Assembly: GCA_019779905.1 (NCBI GenBank)
Contig: JABAKE010000021.1
Coordinates: forward strand, 1 to 64,000
DNA length: 64,000 nucleotides
Direction of reading: 5' to 3'
Source of the DNA: Modestobacter lapidis
GTDB taxonomy: Bacteria > Actinomycetota > Actinomycetes > Mycobacteriales > Geodermatophilaceae
This document shows positions 47,502 to 57,232 of the stretch, piece by piece; position 1 is the first letter of the stretch, and the number at the start of each line of letters is the position of its first letter. Under the pieces are notes generated by a model. The model was not told the origin of the DNA. It saw only the letters and a list, made by a program, of their open reading frames with translations, and did not search any database. A program made the position numbers and the translations under genes.

Positions 47502-48850
47502 AGCAGCCGCTCCTTCCGCAGCACCGCACGGATCAACTCCGCGGCCTCCTCACCGGTCTGACCCGGCACGACCGAGGCCGGCGGGTGGTAGCTCCGCTGG
47601 AGGCCGACCGATATCTCGTTGTAGTAGGGCGTCTGCGGGCGAGGAGCCGCCAGCTCCAGGGACTCGCGGATGGTCGGCGCCATCGGGAAGGCCTCCAGGA
47701 CCGCCGGGTCGTCGTACACCGCGGCCGAGGAGGCAGGGTTGCCGTTGGTGATGAAGTAGTAGGCCTGGTTCTCGTCGGTGGTGATGCACTCGGTGGCCTC
47801 GAAGGCCAGGTCCGACTGCTCGCTGAATGCCCCGACGCCCAGGTTGATCCCACCGTAGGGCGGCGCGGCCGGGTCATTCTCGTTCACCCGGGGGTAGATC
47901 GCCGCCCCGTAGTCCTCCGGCACGGCGGCGTCCATCGTCCCGCCCTCCACGGCGGCGAGGGCGCGGGGCCAGACGAACGGGTAGTTCACCTGGAAGCCGC
48001 CGTCCGGGCCCTCGAACCCGGTGGCCGAGGCGTCCTCGTTCTCGGTGGAGAACGCCGGGCTGACCGCGTCCGAGCGGGCCACGTTCCGCATCACCTCGGC
48101 GGCGCGCACCGCGGCATCGGAGCTCAGCCCCAGCTCGATGTTTTCGGGCTGCTCGGCGTTCTCCGTGATGATCGAGCCGCCGGCGGACTCGACCAGCGCG
48201 TTGAGCCAGACGGTTAGCGACTCGGCGCGCGCCCCCTGGGCGCCGATCCGCACGTCCTGCGCCTCGGCGGCCTCGACCAACTGGTCCCAGGTGACCGGCT
48301 GGCTCATGTCCAGCCCGGCGGCCTCGGCGACCGACTTGCGGTACCACAGCAGCTGGGTGTTGGCCCAGAACGGGACGGTGACCAGTGCGCCGTCCCAGGT
48401 CGCCCCCTCGACCGCGCTGTCCACGGTTCCCTCGGTGACCCGCTCGGCCACGTCCTCGGGCACCGGGGCGAGGAAGCCGGCCTCGGCGAACTCCGGGATG
48501 AACGGCGGGTCGAGGCTCATCAGGTCGATGGAGGAGTCGCCGGCCGCCAGACGCCGGATGAGCTGCTCGCGCTGGGCGTTCGCGTCGCGGGGCAGCAGCG
48601 CCGTCTCGATGCGGTAGCGGCCCTCGGCCGCCTCCGTGCACCGCTGGGCGATCTCCGCCTGACCGCCCGAGTCGGGGTTGATGTACCAGGTGAGCGTCGG
48701 CGTGTTCCCGTCCCCGCCGCCCCCGCAGCCGGCCAGGACCGAGGCGAGCACCGCGGTGGCCGCGCCGGCGGCGAGGGCGCGCCGGGGCCGCGGTCGCCGG
48801 CTCTGCCGCCGGTCCGGGGGCATCCTCGCGCTGTCGACGGCGTCGGGCAC
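47498..48850 (-). CDS. lpqY: Trehalose-type ABC transporter, substrate-binding lipoprotein
   Basis: 450 residues. Basic N-terminus, lipobox LAGC (Cys about 42), then a Gly-rich linker and extracellular solute-binding fold family 1 (LTWYINPDSGGQAEIAQRCT, ANTQLLWYRKSVAEAAGLD, NLGVGAFSEQSDLAFEATEC). The pattern of FEATEC and repeated blocks resembles mycobacterial LpqY, which recycles trehalose from trehalose monomycolate; whether this organism has mycolates is unknown, so a free disaccharide is a fair alternative. GTG 48850 start. First gene of the importer operon. Confidence 0.85.
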   Translation of the reverse strand: MPDAVDSARMPPDRRQSRRPRPRRALAAGAATAVLASVLAGCGGGGDGNTPTLTWYINPDSGGQAEIAQRCTEAAEGRYRIETALLPRDANAQREQLIRRLAAGDSSIDLMSLDPPFIPEFAEAGFLAPVPEDVAERVTEGTVDSAVEGATWDGALVTVPFWANTQLLWYRKSVAEAAGLDMSQPVTWDQLVEAAEAQDVRIGAQGARAESLTVWLNALVESAGGSIITENAEQPENIELGLSSDAAVRAAEVMRNVARSDAVSPAFSTENEDASATGFEGPDGGFQVNYPFVWPRALAAVEGGTMDAAVPEDYGAAIYPRVNENDPAAPPYGGINLGVGAFSEQSDLAFEATECITTDENQAYYFITNGNPASSAAVYDDPAVLEAFPMAPTIRESLELAAPRPQTPYYNEISVGLQRSYHPPASVVPGQTGEEAAELIRAVLRKERLL

Positions 48851-48985
48851 CGGCTCTCGCCTCCTCCTGCTGGCGATGACAGATTGTCACCGCGGTGCTC
48901 GGAGAGTGGCCCAGGCCACAGGTGCTGTCAACCGGAGCGAAACCGCGGCGTTACCGCCTCCGCACCAGTCCGTTCGGTGGCCGGA

Positions 48986-50215
48986 TCAGCGCCGTTCGGT
49001 GATGGCCGAGGGGGTGGTCAGCTCCTCCGGCGTGCCCGGGAGGACGGTCTCGAAGTACGAGCGCGCGGCCGCCGTCGTCCCGACGTCCCGGCCGACCTGC
49101 TCGGACAGGAACCACCGGTGCTCCAGCACCTCGTGGAAGACCTCGGCCGGCTCCAGCCGGCCCACGAGTCCGGCCGGGATGGCGTCGACGACCGGCCGGT
49201 AGACCTCGGCCAGCCAGCGGTGCCCGGCCACCGTGTCGGGCACCGGCCGCCCGCTGCGCTGCTCGAGCCAGGCGCGGAAGGTCCGGATGTCGTTGAGCAG
49301 CCGCCGGGCCTGGTTCTCCTGCACCTCCAGGCCGGTGAGCCGGAAGAGCTCCCGGCGGTTCTGCCCAGGCTCGGCCACCCGGGTGTCGACCCGCAGCCGG
49401 GCCCCTTCCGCGGAGGTCACCAACTCCACCTCGCCGACGTCGAACCCGAGGTCGTTGAGCCGTTGGAGCCGCTCGGCCACCCGGTACCGCTGCTCCTCGG
49501 GCCGGAAGATCTCCTCCCGGGTGACCTCGTCCCACAGCGCCTCGTACCGGCCGGCCAGGCTGTCCGCGACGTCGATCGGATCGATCCCGGACGGCAGCAG
49601 CCCGCCGGCCTGCAGGTCCATCAGCTCGGCGCCGACGCGCTCCCGGGCCAGGTCGAGGTCGTAGGCCCGCTTGCCCGCGGAGATCGTCGGGTGCCGCTCG
49701 GCGGTCTCGGCGTCGACCAGGTAGGCGGCGAAGGAACCTGCGTCGAGCCGGAACAGGGTGTTGGACAGCGAGCAGTCACCCCAGTAGACGCCGGCGAGGT
49801 GCAGCCGGACGAGCAGCTGGACCATGGTGTCCATCAACCGCTCGGCCGAGTCCGCGCCCCGGCGGCTGGAGAACAGGTAGCGGTAGGACATCGAGTACTC
49901 GAGGTACCGCGTGACCAGGACGGCGTCCAGCCCGTCGGGCCGGTCCACGCAGATGCCCACCACGGAGACCGCGGGCAGCCCCTCCTCCTCGAAGGTGCCG
50001 AGCAGCGCGTACTCGTGCCGGGCCAGCGGCTCGGCGATCTCCTTCAGCGCGTAGACGCTGCCCTCACTGGCGGTGAACCGGACGACGTGCCGGGAGATGC
50101 CGCGGGACGGGACGTCGAGCAGGACGCTGTCGTCCCACTTCTCCAGCGGCTGGTGCCACGGCAGGGCCAGCAGCCCCGCGGCATCCGCCGCAGGAGGGCG
50201 GAAGAGGTACCTCAT
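48986..50215 (-). CDS. DUF4032 protein (kinase-like fold)
   Basis: 409 residues. N-terminal part looks like a lipopolysaccharide-kinase/protein-kinase-like domain: SVYALKEI (Lys), LARHEYALLGTFEEEGLPAV, LHLAGVYWGDCSLSNTLF (GD...N catalytic loop) and YLVDAETAE (D-x-E). DUF4032 follows (GLEVQENQARRLLNDIRTFR, HRWLAEVYRPVVDAIPAGL, FHEVLEHRWFLSEQVGRDVG). Common in actinobacteria; substrate unknown. ATG 50215. Upstream of lpqY on the same strand with 135 bases between, and just downstream of a TetR gene. Confidence 0.8.
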   Translation of the reverse strand: MRYLFRPPAADAAGLLALPWHQPLEKWDDSVLLDVPSRGISRHVVRFTASEGSVYALKEIAEPLARHEYALLGTFEEEGLPAVSVVGICVDRPDGLDAVLVTRYLEYSMSYRYLFSSRRGADSAERLMDTMVQLLVRLHLAGVYWGDCSLSNTLFRLDAGSFAAYLVDAETAERHPTISAGKRAYDLDLARERVGAELMDLQAGGLLPSGIDPIDVADSLAGRYEALWDEVTREEIFRPEEQRYRVAERLQRLNDLGFDVGEVELVTSAEGARLRVDTRVAEPGQNRRELFRLTGLEVQENQARRLLNDIRTFRAWLEQRSGRPVPDTVAGHRWLAEVYRPVVDAIPAGLVGRLEPAEVFHEVLEHRWFLSEQVGRDVGTTAAARSYFETVLPGTPEELTTPSAITERR

Positions 50216-50287
50216 GGCGCACTCCGTGGGGTCGCCGGGTGGTGCCCCCGCCGGTCCGGGCGGCGACGGTGCCGCCCGGATCCTATG

Positions 50288-50331
50288 CCGGTGGCCGCCG
50301 TCCGCACCCGGGCGCGGACGGCGGCCACCGG
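50288..50331 (-). terminator. Stem-loop terminator after the TetR gene
   Basis: Perfect 18-bp stem CCGGTGGCCGCCGTCCGC (50288-50305) and its complement (50314-50331), 8-base loop. It begins 13 bases past the TetR stop at 50345. Confidence 0.85.
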
Positions 50332-50344
50332 GGGGCCGGTGCGG

Positions 50345-51124
50345 TCAGGCCTGCAGCATCCGGGTCATCTGCGCGGCCTGCTGCGCCCGCTCGGCCTTGG
50401 TGCCCGGCTGCAGCACCAGGCCCAGCAGCCAGCGGCCGAAGACCTCGGCGGCAACCCGGGTGAGGCCGAGCGCGGCCCCGAGGGCCACGGCGATGTCCGC
50501 CCAGCGCTCGGCGTCCACAGTCAGCATCCGGGCCAGCGTCTCGGGCTCGGTCTCGGCCAGCCGGCGCAGCACCGGGTGGGCGCCGACCTCCTCGGCCAGC
50601 GCCGGGACGGCGACGGTCAGCGGCAGCTCCGCGGCCAGTGCGGCGAGCCGGTCCAGCTCGAAGGCCAGCAGCGCCGCTGCGACGTCGTCCTTGGTGCGGA
50701 AGTGGTTGTACAGCGTCGCCTTGGCCACCCCGGCGGCCGCCGCCACGTGCTGCATGGTGGTGCGCCGCAGGCCGCGCTCGGCGAACGCCGACCGCGCGCC
50801 GGTGAGCAGCCCGCGGCGGGTGCGGCTCATCGGTCCGGTCGCGCGCCCGGGGGCGCCGGTCCGCGGGCCGCGGGCCGGGCGCGCGGACGGCGGCACGGGA
50901 GCCGGTACGGCCACGGCCAGCGCCGGGACGGGGTTGGTCATCTGCACGCCGCCCGGCGGCGGGGTAGCGCCGGCGCCGGGCGGCACCGGGGTGGTCACGT
51001 GGTGGCCGGCCGGGTCGGCGCCGGCGTCCAGCACGGACACCCCGCCCTGCCCGTCGTGCTGGTCGGACGACGGCACGGGCGGCCGGGACAGCGGCGGGAG
51101 GGAGTACCCGGTGGTGGCTGGCAT
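50345..51124 (-). CDS. TetR/AcrR-family regulator with long N-terminal extension
   Basis: 259 residues from ATG 51124. The TetR DNA-binding domain starts only near residue 100 (MSRTRRGLLTGARSAFAERG, then TTMQHVAAAAGVAKATLYNH). Before it are about 100 Pro/Gly/Ala-rich residues of unclear reality; internal starts at 50941 or 50831 would give a normal-size regulator. The C-terminal ligand domain is helical (LVLQPGTKAERAQQAAQMTR). Target unknown. Confidence 0.8.
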   Translation of the reverse strand: MPATTGYSLPPLSRPPVPSSDQHDGQGGVSVLDAGADPAGHHVTTPVPPGAGATPPPGGVQMTNPVPALAVAVPAPVPPSARPARGPRTGAPGRATGPMSRTRRGLLTGARSAFAERGLRRTTMQHVAAAAGVAKATLYNHFRTKDDVAAALLAFELDRLAALAAELPLTVAVPALAEEVGAHPVLRRLAETEPETLARMLTVDAERWADIAVALGAALGLTRVAAEVFGRWLLGLVLQPGTKAERAQQAAQMTRMLQA

Positions 51125-51193
51125 GCACTCTGTGTCCCATCCCCGTAGCACCGGGTCAAGGACGTCGGGGTTGGAGGAAGATCGTGTCGCGCC

Positions 51194-51316
51194 AGAAGGA
51201 CCCCTCTGCCCCCACGCCTCGCAAGCTCGGCGCGGGTCCCTGCAGAGGGGCCGCCACCGGCCCCGTCCCGGGTCCCGCCCTGAGCCTGCGAAGGGTGGGG
51301 AGGACGGGGTCCTTCT
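51194..51316. repeat. Dispersed GC-rich repeat, family A, copies 4 and 5 (head-to-head)
   Basis: Inverted unit 51194-51252 (begins AGAAGGACCCC, contains CGCCTCGCAAGCTCGGCGCG) and direct unit 51259-51316 (ends GGGGTCCTTCTT beside the clgR stop at 51317). The two could pair into a long cruciform. Confidence 0.7.
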
Positions 51317-51748
51317 TCAGGCAGCGAGGTAGAACGCGTCACCGCGCCGGAGCGAGCCGCGGGCCGTCCCGCCACCCACGAGCGCGAGCGCCGGCTCGGC
51401 GGCCGCGGGGGCGGCCGGGAGCGCCGCCGCCGGCTCCGCGGTGCCCTCGGCGTCGCGGACGGCTTCCCGCACCACGCGCTCGCCGGCCACCGAGCGCACC
51501 GGCTGCCGCGCCGGGTCGGCCAGCCGCAGCTCGAGGCTCACCTCGGCGAGCAGGTCCGCGAGCTCGACGTCCAGGGCGTCGCAGATGGAGGCGAGCAGCT
51601 CGGAGGACGCCTCCTTCTGGCCGCGCTCGACCTCCGAGAGGTAGCCGAGACTCACCCGTGCCGCACCCGAGACGTCGCGCAGCGTGCGGCGCTGGCGCAG
51701 CCGGTGACCGCGCAGGGTGCTCCCGAGCTGGGTCCGCAGCAGCGTCAT
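51317..51748 (-). CDS. clgR: XRE-type transcriptional activator ClgR
   Basis: 143 residues. Helix-turn-helix at about residues 8-62 ([40 protein letters not shown]), matching ClgR, which activates clp protease and pspA genes. Position between pspA and cinA-pgsA-ftsK fits mycobacterial clgR. C-terminus ends GDAFYLAA; Streptomyces ClgR is reported to be degraded by ClpP through a C-terminal Ala-Ala, so this is a likely degron. Ribosome site AGGAGAC before ATG 51748. Confidence 0.88.
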   Translation of the reverse strand: MTLLRTQLGSTLRGHRLRQRRTLRDVSGAARVSLGYLSEVERGQKEASSELLASICDALDVELADLLAEVSLELRLADPARQPVRSVAGERVVREAVRDAEGTAEPAAALPAAPAAAEPALALVGGGTARGSLRRGDAFYLAA

Positions 51749-51830
51749 GGCCGTCTCCTGTCCCTGTCCATGTGGTGCTCACCGTACGCGGCAGGTGGAT
51801 CTCCGGCCGTGCGGGCGGGGCGCCGTCCGC

Positions 51831-52349
51831 TCATGGCGTAACGCCGTCCCGGCCGTCCCCGTTCCCGTCCGCCAGCCGGGCGAGCAGCGCCGCGACGGCC
51901 GCCTCGACGGCCGCGGAGCGCACCGCCGCGCGGTCACCGGGCAGGTCGAGCCGAACCACCTCGGTCGTCGTCCCGTCGCTCACCCCGATGTACACCCGGC
52001 CGGGGCGGTGACCGTCGACCGGGTCGGGCCCGGCGACGCCGGTGAGCCCGATCCCCCAGCTGGCCCCGCAGCGGATGCGGACGCCCTCGGCCAGGGCGGT
52101 GGCCGTCGGCCCGCTCACCGGCCCGTGCTCGGCCAGCAGGTCGGCCGGCACACCGACCAGCGTCGTCTTCAGGTCGGTGGCGTAGACGACGGCGCCGCCG
52201 CGCAGCGTCCGGCTGGCCCCCGGCACCGATGCCAGGGCGGCGCAGAACAGCCCCGCGGTCAGCGACTCGGCGGCGGCGACCGTCTCGCCCCGGGCCAGCA
52301 GGGCGGCATGCAGCCGCTGCGCCATGGGCGCCGGTGCCGGGCCGGACAC
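51831..52349 (-). CDS. CinA-family protein (nicotinamide-nucleotide amidase domain)
   Basis: 172 residues, only the C-terminal CinA/PncC domain. Seen: TVAAAESLTAGLFCAALASV, GGAVVYATDLKTTLVGVPAD, WGIGLTGVAGPDPVDGHRPG, VYIGVSDG. PncC removes the amide of NMN; CinA in other bacteria is linked to DNA uptake and RecA. The N-terminal MoCF domain is absent, as usual in actinobacteria at this locus. GTG 52349 two bases after the pgsA stop; operon rimO-pgsA-cinA, then clgR. Confidence 0.9.
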   Translation of the reverse strand: MSGPAPAPMAQRLHAALLARGETVAAAESLTAGLFCAALASVPGASRTLRGGAVVYATDLKTTLVGVPADLLAEHGPVSGPTATALAEGVRIRCGASWGIGLTGVAGPDPVDGHRPGRVYIGVSDGTTTEVVRLDLPGDRAAVRSAAVEAAVAALLARLADGNGDGRDGVTP

Positions 52350-52351
52350 GG

Positions 52352-53023
52352 TCAGGCCGCGGTGTCGGTCCGGCTCTCGCCGGCCGAGGGCCCCTTGCCG
52401 GCCCGCCGGGCCGCGGCGGCGCGCATCGCCCGGGCGCTGGTGCGGCGCAGCGTGAGCGCCCGGTACACGTAGTCGATGCCGGTGACCACGGTGAGCACCA
52501 GGGCCACCGCCATCACCCACCAGCGCGCCGAGGCGAGCACGCCGGTCAGCGGCAGGATGTACAGCCCGATAGCCAGCGCCTGCAGGACGGTCTTGAGCTT
52601 CCCGCCACGGGAGGCGGCGATGACGCCGTGCCGGATCACCCAGAACCGCAGCAGGGTCACACCCACCTCGCGCACGAGGATGGTGAGGGTCACCCACCAC
52701 GGCAGCAGCCCGAGCACGGAGAGCCCGATCAGCGCCGTCCCGGTGAGCGCCTTGTCGGCGATCGGGTCGGCCAGCTTGCCGAACTCGGTGACCTGGTTGG
52801 TGCGCCGGGCGATCATCCCGTCGTAACGGTCGGTGATGATGGCCAGGGCGAAGAACAAGGTCGCCCACCACCGGCGGGCCTCGTCCATGCCGTCGCCGGA
52901 CAGCAGCAGGACGGCGAACACCGGGACCACGAGCAGTCGCAGGACCGTCAGCGCGTTGGGCAGGTTCACCAGGCGCACGGTGTGGGGCGGGGTCGCCGCC
53001 GGGTCCGGTACGACCGAGCTCAT
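52352..53023 (-). CDS. pgsA: CDP-diacylglycerol--glycerol-3-phosphate phosphatidyltransferase
   Basis: 223 residues, four or more membrane segments. Full CDP-alcohol phosphotransferase signature DG(x2)AR(x8)G(x3)D(x3)D: DGMIARRTNQVTEFGKLADP followed by IADKA. Makes phosphatidylglycerolphosphate in the membrane. Basic Ala/Arg-rich tail. ATG 53023 lies 5 bases after the rimO stop. Confidence 0.93.
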   Translation of the reverse strand: MSSVVPDPAATPPHTVRLVNLPNALTVLRLLVVPVFAVLLLSGDGMDEARRWWATLFFALAIITDRYDGMIARRTNQVTEFGKLADPIADKALTGTALIGLSVLGLLPWWVTLTILVREVGVTLLRFWVIRHGVIAASRGGKLKTVLQALAIGLYILPLTGVLASARWWVMAVALVLTVVTGIDYVYRALTLRRTSARAMRAAAARRAGKGPSAGESRTDTAA

Positions 53024-53028
53024 GGGGC

Positions 53029-54513
53029 TCAGCGCCCCACCGGGGAGGACACCGGCACCAGCGTGGCCGCCAGCAGGTCCACGCCCACGGTGCCGGTGAC
53101 CTGGGCCATCAGCAGCTGACCCGGCACCGCGTCGGCGGGAACGCCGGTGACCAGGGTGGTGCCGTCGGCGTCGGGATCCTGATGGGCCGCGGAGCCGGTC
53201 CAGGTGCCCGGCCCCTCCTCTGCGGAGAGGTCCTCGGTCAGCAGCACCTCCACCCGCTCGCCGATGCGCTCCTCGGCGCGCTGGGCGGTGAGCTCCTCGA
53301 CCAGGTCGGTGATCCGCCGGACCCGGGCATCGATCTCGGCCTGGTCGAGCTTGCCGGGCAGGCCGATCGCCTCGGTGCCCTCCTCGTCGGAATAGCCGAA
53401 CACCCCCACGGCATCCAGCCGGGCCCCGGTCAGGAAGCGCTCCAGCTCCGCGACGTCGTCCTCGGTCTCGCCCGGGAAACCCAGGATGACGTTGGTCCGG
53501 AAGCCGGCCTCCGGGGCGAGCGCGCGGGCACGCCCGATGATGCCGAGGAAGTCCTCGGTGCCGCCGAAGCGCCGCATCCGGCGCAGCAGCGGCGGCGAGG
53601 AGTGCTGGAAGGACAGGTCGAAGTAGGGCGCGATGCCGGGGGTGGTGGCGATGACCTCGAGCAGGCCGGGCCGCAGCTCGGCCGGCTGCAGGTAGGCGAC
53701 CCGGACCCGGGCGATGCCCGGGACGGCGGTGAGCTCGGGCAGCAACTTCTCCAGCGACCGCAGGTCCCCGGCGTCCTTGCCGTAGGAGGTGGAGTTCTCG
53801 CTGACCAGGACCAGCTCGGTCACACCCTGGCCGGCCAGCCACTGCGCCTCGCCCAGCACCTCCGCCTGGGGGCGGGACACGAAGGCGCCCCGGAAGGTGG
53901 GGATGGCGCAGAAGGCGCAGCGGCGGTCGCAGCCCGAGGCCAGCTTCAGCGCCGCGCTGGGGCCGCTGGCCAGCCGGCGTCGCTTGAGCCAGTCGTGCCC
54001 GGGGAGAGCCGGGGCCTCGGCGGCCGCGGCGGTGCGCTGCACCGGGCTGATCGGCAGCAGGGTGCGCCGGTCGCGGGGCGTGTGCGGGACCAGCGGGCGG
54101 CCGGAGAGCACGTCGTCGAGGCGGTCGCCGATGGCGGTGTAGTCGTCGAAGCCGAGCACCGTGGCCTCGGGCAGCGCGCCGGACAGCTCGGCGCCGTAGC
54201 GCTCGGCCATGCAGCCCACCGCGACCACCCGGGCACCGGAGTCGCCGGCGGCCAGGATCGCGTCGACCGAGTCCTTCTTGGCGCTGTCGATGAAGCCGCA
54301 GGTGTTCACCAGCACGGCGTCGGCACCGTCGGCGTCCTCGACCAGCTCGTAGCCCTCGCCGGCCAGCCGGCCGGCCAGTTCCTCGGAGTCGACTTCGTTG
54401 CGGGCGCAGCCCATGGTGACCACCGCGACCCGGCGGGGGGCGGGCGGGATCACGGCCGGGTCGCCAGTGGACTGCCCGCGAGGGGAGGGAACGGGGCTGG
54501 GCAGAGCTGGCAC
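53029..54513 (-). CDS. rimO: Ribosomal protein S12 methylthiotransferase
   Basis: 494 residues. Radical-SAM enzyme, paralogue of MiaB, modifying Asp of ribosomal protein S12. N-terminal cluster Cys in [28 protein letters not shown] and [11 protein letters not shown]; core [21 protein letters not shown] domain at the end ([11 protein letters not shown] ... [16 protein letters not shown]). The N-terminal about 25 residues ([16 protein letters not shown]) precede the core. GTG 54513 start. First of the rimO-pgsA-cinA run. Confidence 0.94.
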   Translation of the reverse strand: MPALPSPVPSPRGQSTGDPAVIPPAPRRVAVVTMGCARNEVDSEELAGRLAGEGYELVEDADGADAVLVNTCGFIDSAKKDSVDAILAAGDSGARVVAVGCMAERYGAELSGALPEATVLGFDDYTAIGDRLDDVLSGRPLVPHTPRDRRTLLPISPVQRTAAAAEAPALPGHDWLKRRRLASGPSAALKLASGCDRRCAFCAIPTFRGAFVSRPQAEVLGEAQWLAGQGVTELVLVSENSTSYGKDAGDLRSLEKLLPELTAVPGIARVRVAYLQPAELRPGLLEVIATTPGIAPYFDLSFQHSSPPLLRRMRRFGGTEDFLGIIGRARALAPEAGFRTNVILGFPGETEDDVAELERFLTGARLDAVGVFGYSDEEGTEAIGLPGKLDQAEIDARVRRITDLVEELTAQRAEERIGERVEVLLTEDLSAEEGPGTWTGSAAHQDPDADGTTLVTGVPADAVPGQLLMAQVTGTVGVDLLAATLVPVSSPVGR

Positions 54514-54563
54514 CGGTCCATCCTAGTCGGCGAACGGGTGTCGGTCGGGCAGCACTCAGGTTC

Positions 54564-54622
54564 GGCCCCGCTGCAGGGGCCCGCGCCGAGCCTGCGAGGC
54601 GTGGGGGGCAGCGGGGTCCTTC
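54564..54622 (-). repeat. Dispersed GC-rich repeat, family A, copy 6
   Basis: Runs GGCCCCGCTGCAGGGGCCC ... GCGCCGAGCCTGCGAGGCGT ... GGGGTCCTTCT and ends two bases from the ftsK stop (54625). Clearest copy of the family. Confidence 0.75.
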
Positions 54623-54624
54623 TG

Positions 54625-57141
54625 CTACTCGCCGCCGCCGCGGAGGATGAACAACACCGACTCGAGCTCGTCGGGCTTGATCAGCACGTCGCGGGCCTTG
54701 GAGCCCTCGGTCGGGCCGACGATGCCGCGGCTCTCCATCAGGTCCATCAGCCGGCCGGCCTTGGCGAAACCGACCCGCAGCTTGCGCTGCAGCATCGAGG
54801 TGGAGCCGAACTGGCTGGTGACCACCAGCTCGATGGCCTGGACGAGCAGCTCGAGGTCGGCGCCGACGTCCTCGTCGACCTCCTTCTTCTCCCCCGCCGC
54901 GGCGGTGAACACCTCTTCGCGGTAGTCGGGCTCGGCCTGCCGCTTCGTGAACTCGACGACCGCCTCGATCTCGGTGTCCGAGACGTAGGCGCCCTGGACG
55001 CGGACCGGCTTGCCCGCCCCGATCGGCATGAAGAGCGCGTCGCCCATGCCGATCAGCTTCTCGGCGCCGGGCTGGTCGAGGATGACCCGGCTGTCGGTGA
55101 GGCTGGAGGTGGAGAACGCCAGCCGGGAGGGCACGTTGGCCTTGATCAGGCCGGTGACGACGTCGACGCTGGGGCGCTGGGTGGCCAGCACCAGGTGGAT
55201 GCCGGCGGCGCGCGCCTTCTGGGTGATCCGGACGATCGACTCCTCGACGTCGCGCGGGGCGACCATCATCAGGTCGGCGAGCTCGTCGACGATCGTGAGG
55301 ATGTAGGGGTAGGGCGTGTAGACCCGCTCGCTGCCCGGCGGCGCGGTGATCTCCCCCTTCTCCACCTTCTTGTTGAAGTCATCGATGTGCCGGACCCCGG
55401 TGGCCCGCATGTCCTGGTAGCGCTGCTCCATCTCCTCCACCAGCCAGGCCAGCGCGGTGGCGGCCTTCTTGGGGTCGGTGATGATCGGCGTGATCAGGTG
55501 CGGGATGCCGTCGTAGGGCGTGAGCTCGACCATCTTGGGGTCGATCAGGATCATGCGCAGCTGGTCGGGAGTGGCCCGCAGCAGCAGCGACGTCAGCAGC
55601 GAGTTGATGCAGCTGGACTTACCGGCACCGGTGGCACCGGCGACCAGCAGGTGCGGCATCTTCGCCAGGTTCGCGCAGACGAACCCGCCCTCGATGTCCT
55701 TGCCGAGGCCGACCAGCATCGGGTGCGGGTCCTGCCGGGCGATCTGGGAGCGCATCACGTCGCCGAGGCTGACCGTCTCGCGGTCGGTGTTGGGCACCTC
55801 GATGCCGACCGCGGACTTGCCCGGGATCGGCGCGAGGATGCGGATGTTGTCGTTGGCGACCGCGTAGGCGATGTTGCGGGTCAGCGCGGTGATCTTCTCG
55901 ACCTTGACCGCGGGGCCGAGCTCGATCTCGTACCGGGTCACCGTCGGGCCACGGGTGAACCCGGCGACGGCGGCATCGATGTTGAACTGCTCGAGCACGC
56001 TGCGGATCGCCTCGATGGCGACGTCGTTGGCCTTGGACCGCTCCCGCGGCGGGGTACCCGGGCGCAGCACGCTGAGCGAGGGCAGCGTGTAGTCGCCCTG
56101 GACCGGCTGGATCGCCAGCTGGACCGGCTCGTCGATCGGCGGCAGGTCCTCCGGCGGCGCCGTCCGGTCGACGATCGGCCGCCGCAGCTGCACCGGCTCG
56201 GGCGGGCTCGTCACGACGGCGGTGGGCGCCTCGTCCAGGGCACCGGTGTCGACCCGGCCGGTGTCCAGCGTGTCCTCGACCGCGGCCGGGCGCCGGCTCT
56301 TGCGGGCCCGCGGCCGGGGTTCCGGCTCGGGTTCCGGCTCGTCGTCGAAGAGGTCGTCGTCGTACTCGTCGTCGTCGTACTCGTCGCGGCCCAGCTTCCG
56401 GTCGACGAACTCGCGCAGCCGCTCGGGCACCTGGTGCACCGGCGTCGCGGTGACCACGAGCAGGCCGAAGAAGGCCAGCAGCACCAGCAACGCGATCGAC
56501 ACCACGGCACCGAGCCCGGCCTGCAGCGGCGTACCGACCAGCCAGCCGAGCAGGCCACCGGCGCCGGTGCGCCCGTCCTCGGGTGCGGCGGCCGGGCCGA
56601 CCAGGTGCGCGGTGCCGAGCACGGCGGCCACCACGCACAACCAGCCGATCGTCAGCCGGCCACGGGTCTCCGGGTGCGGGGGGTGCCGCAGCAGGCGGAC
56701 GGCGACCAGGAGCAGCACGACCGCCAGCACCATGACCAGCGAGCCGATGGCCCACCGCACGCCGTCGGCCACCGCCACGCCGACCGGGCCGATGCCGTTG
56801 GTCCAGGCGGCGGCGCCGATGACGATGGCCAGCCCGAGCACGGCCAGGCCGACGCCGTCCCTGCGGTGTTCCGGCGCGAGCGGCTCGGCCTCCTCGGGCC
56901 GGGCGACCGAGCGGGCCAGCCCGCCGGCGCCGCGGGCGAGCAGCGACCAGGTGCCCGCGGCGGCCCGCCAGGCCCCCGCGCTCAGCGAGGACTGCTTCGG
57001 GCGCGCCGCCGGGCGACGGGCGGCGGTGGAACCACGCTTGGCCGGCGGCCGCTTCTTGGCCGGAGAGCTTCCGGAACGGGGGCGCGCAGCGCCTCCGCCG
57101 CGCGCCGGCCGACGGTTCGACGTCGTCGCGCGTGCAGGCAT
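54625..57141 (-). CDS. ftsK: DNA translocase FtsK
   Basis: 838 residues. Pumps chromosome DNA through the closing septum. Basic N-terminus, four membrane segments at about 95-245 ([67 protein letters not shown]), acidic Pro-rich linker ([20 protein letters not shown]), then the motor: Walker [10 protein letters not shown], Walker [14 protein letters not shown], and gamma domain VRVGF-type winged helix ending [22 protein letters not shown] 57141. Shorter than E. coli FtsK because of a short linker, normal for actinobacteria. Confidence 0.96.
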   Translation of the reverse strand: MPARATTSNRRPARGGGAARPRSGSSPAKKRPPAKRGSTAARRPAARPKQSSLSAGAWRAAAGTWSLLARGAGGLARSVARPEEAEPLAPEHRRDGVGLAVLGLAIVIGAAAWTNGIGPVGVAVADGVRWAIGSLVMVLAVVLLLVAVRLLRHPPHPETRGRLTIGWLCVVAAVLGTAHLVGPAAAPEDGRTGAGGLLGWLVGTPLQAGLGAVVSIALLVLLAFFGLLVVTATPVHQVPERLREFVDRKLGRDEYDDDEYDDDLFDDEPEPEPEPRPRARKSRRPAAVEDTLDTGRVDTGALDEAPTAVVTSPPEPVQLRRPIVDRTAPPEDLPPIDEPVQLAIQPVQGDYTLPSLSVLRPGTPPRERSKANDVAIEAIRSVLEQFNIDAAVAGFTRGPTVTRYEIELGPAVKVEKITALTRNIAYAVANDNIRILAPIPGKSAVGIEVPNTDRETVSLGDVMRSQIARQDPHPMLVGLGKDIEGGFVCANLAKMPHLLVAGATGAGKSSCINSLLTSLLLRATPDQLRMILIDPKMVELTPYDGIPHLITPIITDPKKAATALAWLVEEMEQRYQDMRATGVRHIDDFNKKVEKGEITAPPGSERVYTPYPYILTIVDELADLMMVAPRDVEESIVRITQKARAAGIHLVLATQRPSVDVVTGLIKANVPSRLAFSTSSLTDSRVILDQPGAEKLIGMGDALFMPIGAGKPVRVQGAYVSDTEIEAVVEFTKRQAEPDYREEVFTAAAGEKKEVDEDVGADLELLVQAIELVVTSQFGSTSMLQRKLRVGFAKAGRLMDLMESRGIVGPTEGSKARDVLIKPDELESVLFILRGGGE

Positions 57142-57219
57142 GGGTCGACGGTAGCCGCGGCAGCGGTGTCGCACAGGCAGGCGGGGCAGCGTGTCCGTGC
57201 CTGCCGCCCGGCGGCTGGC

Positions 57220-57225
57220 TACGGT
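57220..57225 (+). promoter_or_regulatory. -10 element (TACGGT) for a leaderless transcript
   Basis: TACGGT ends seven bases before the GTG at 57233, without a Shine-Dalgarno between. Typical actinobacterial leaderless layout. It supports the GTG as the start of the S9 peptidase. Confidence 0.5.
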
Positions 57226-57232
57226 TCTGACC

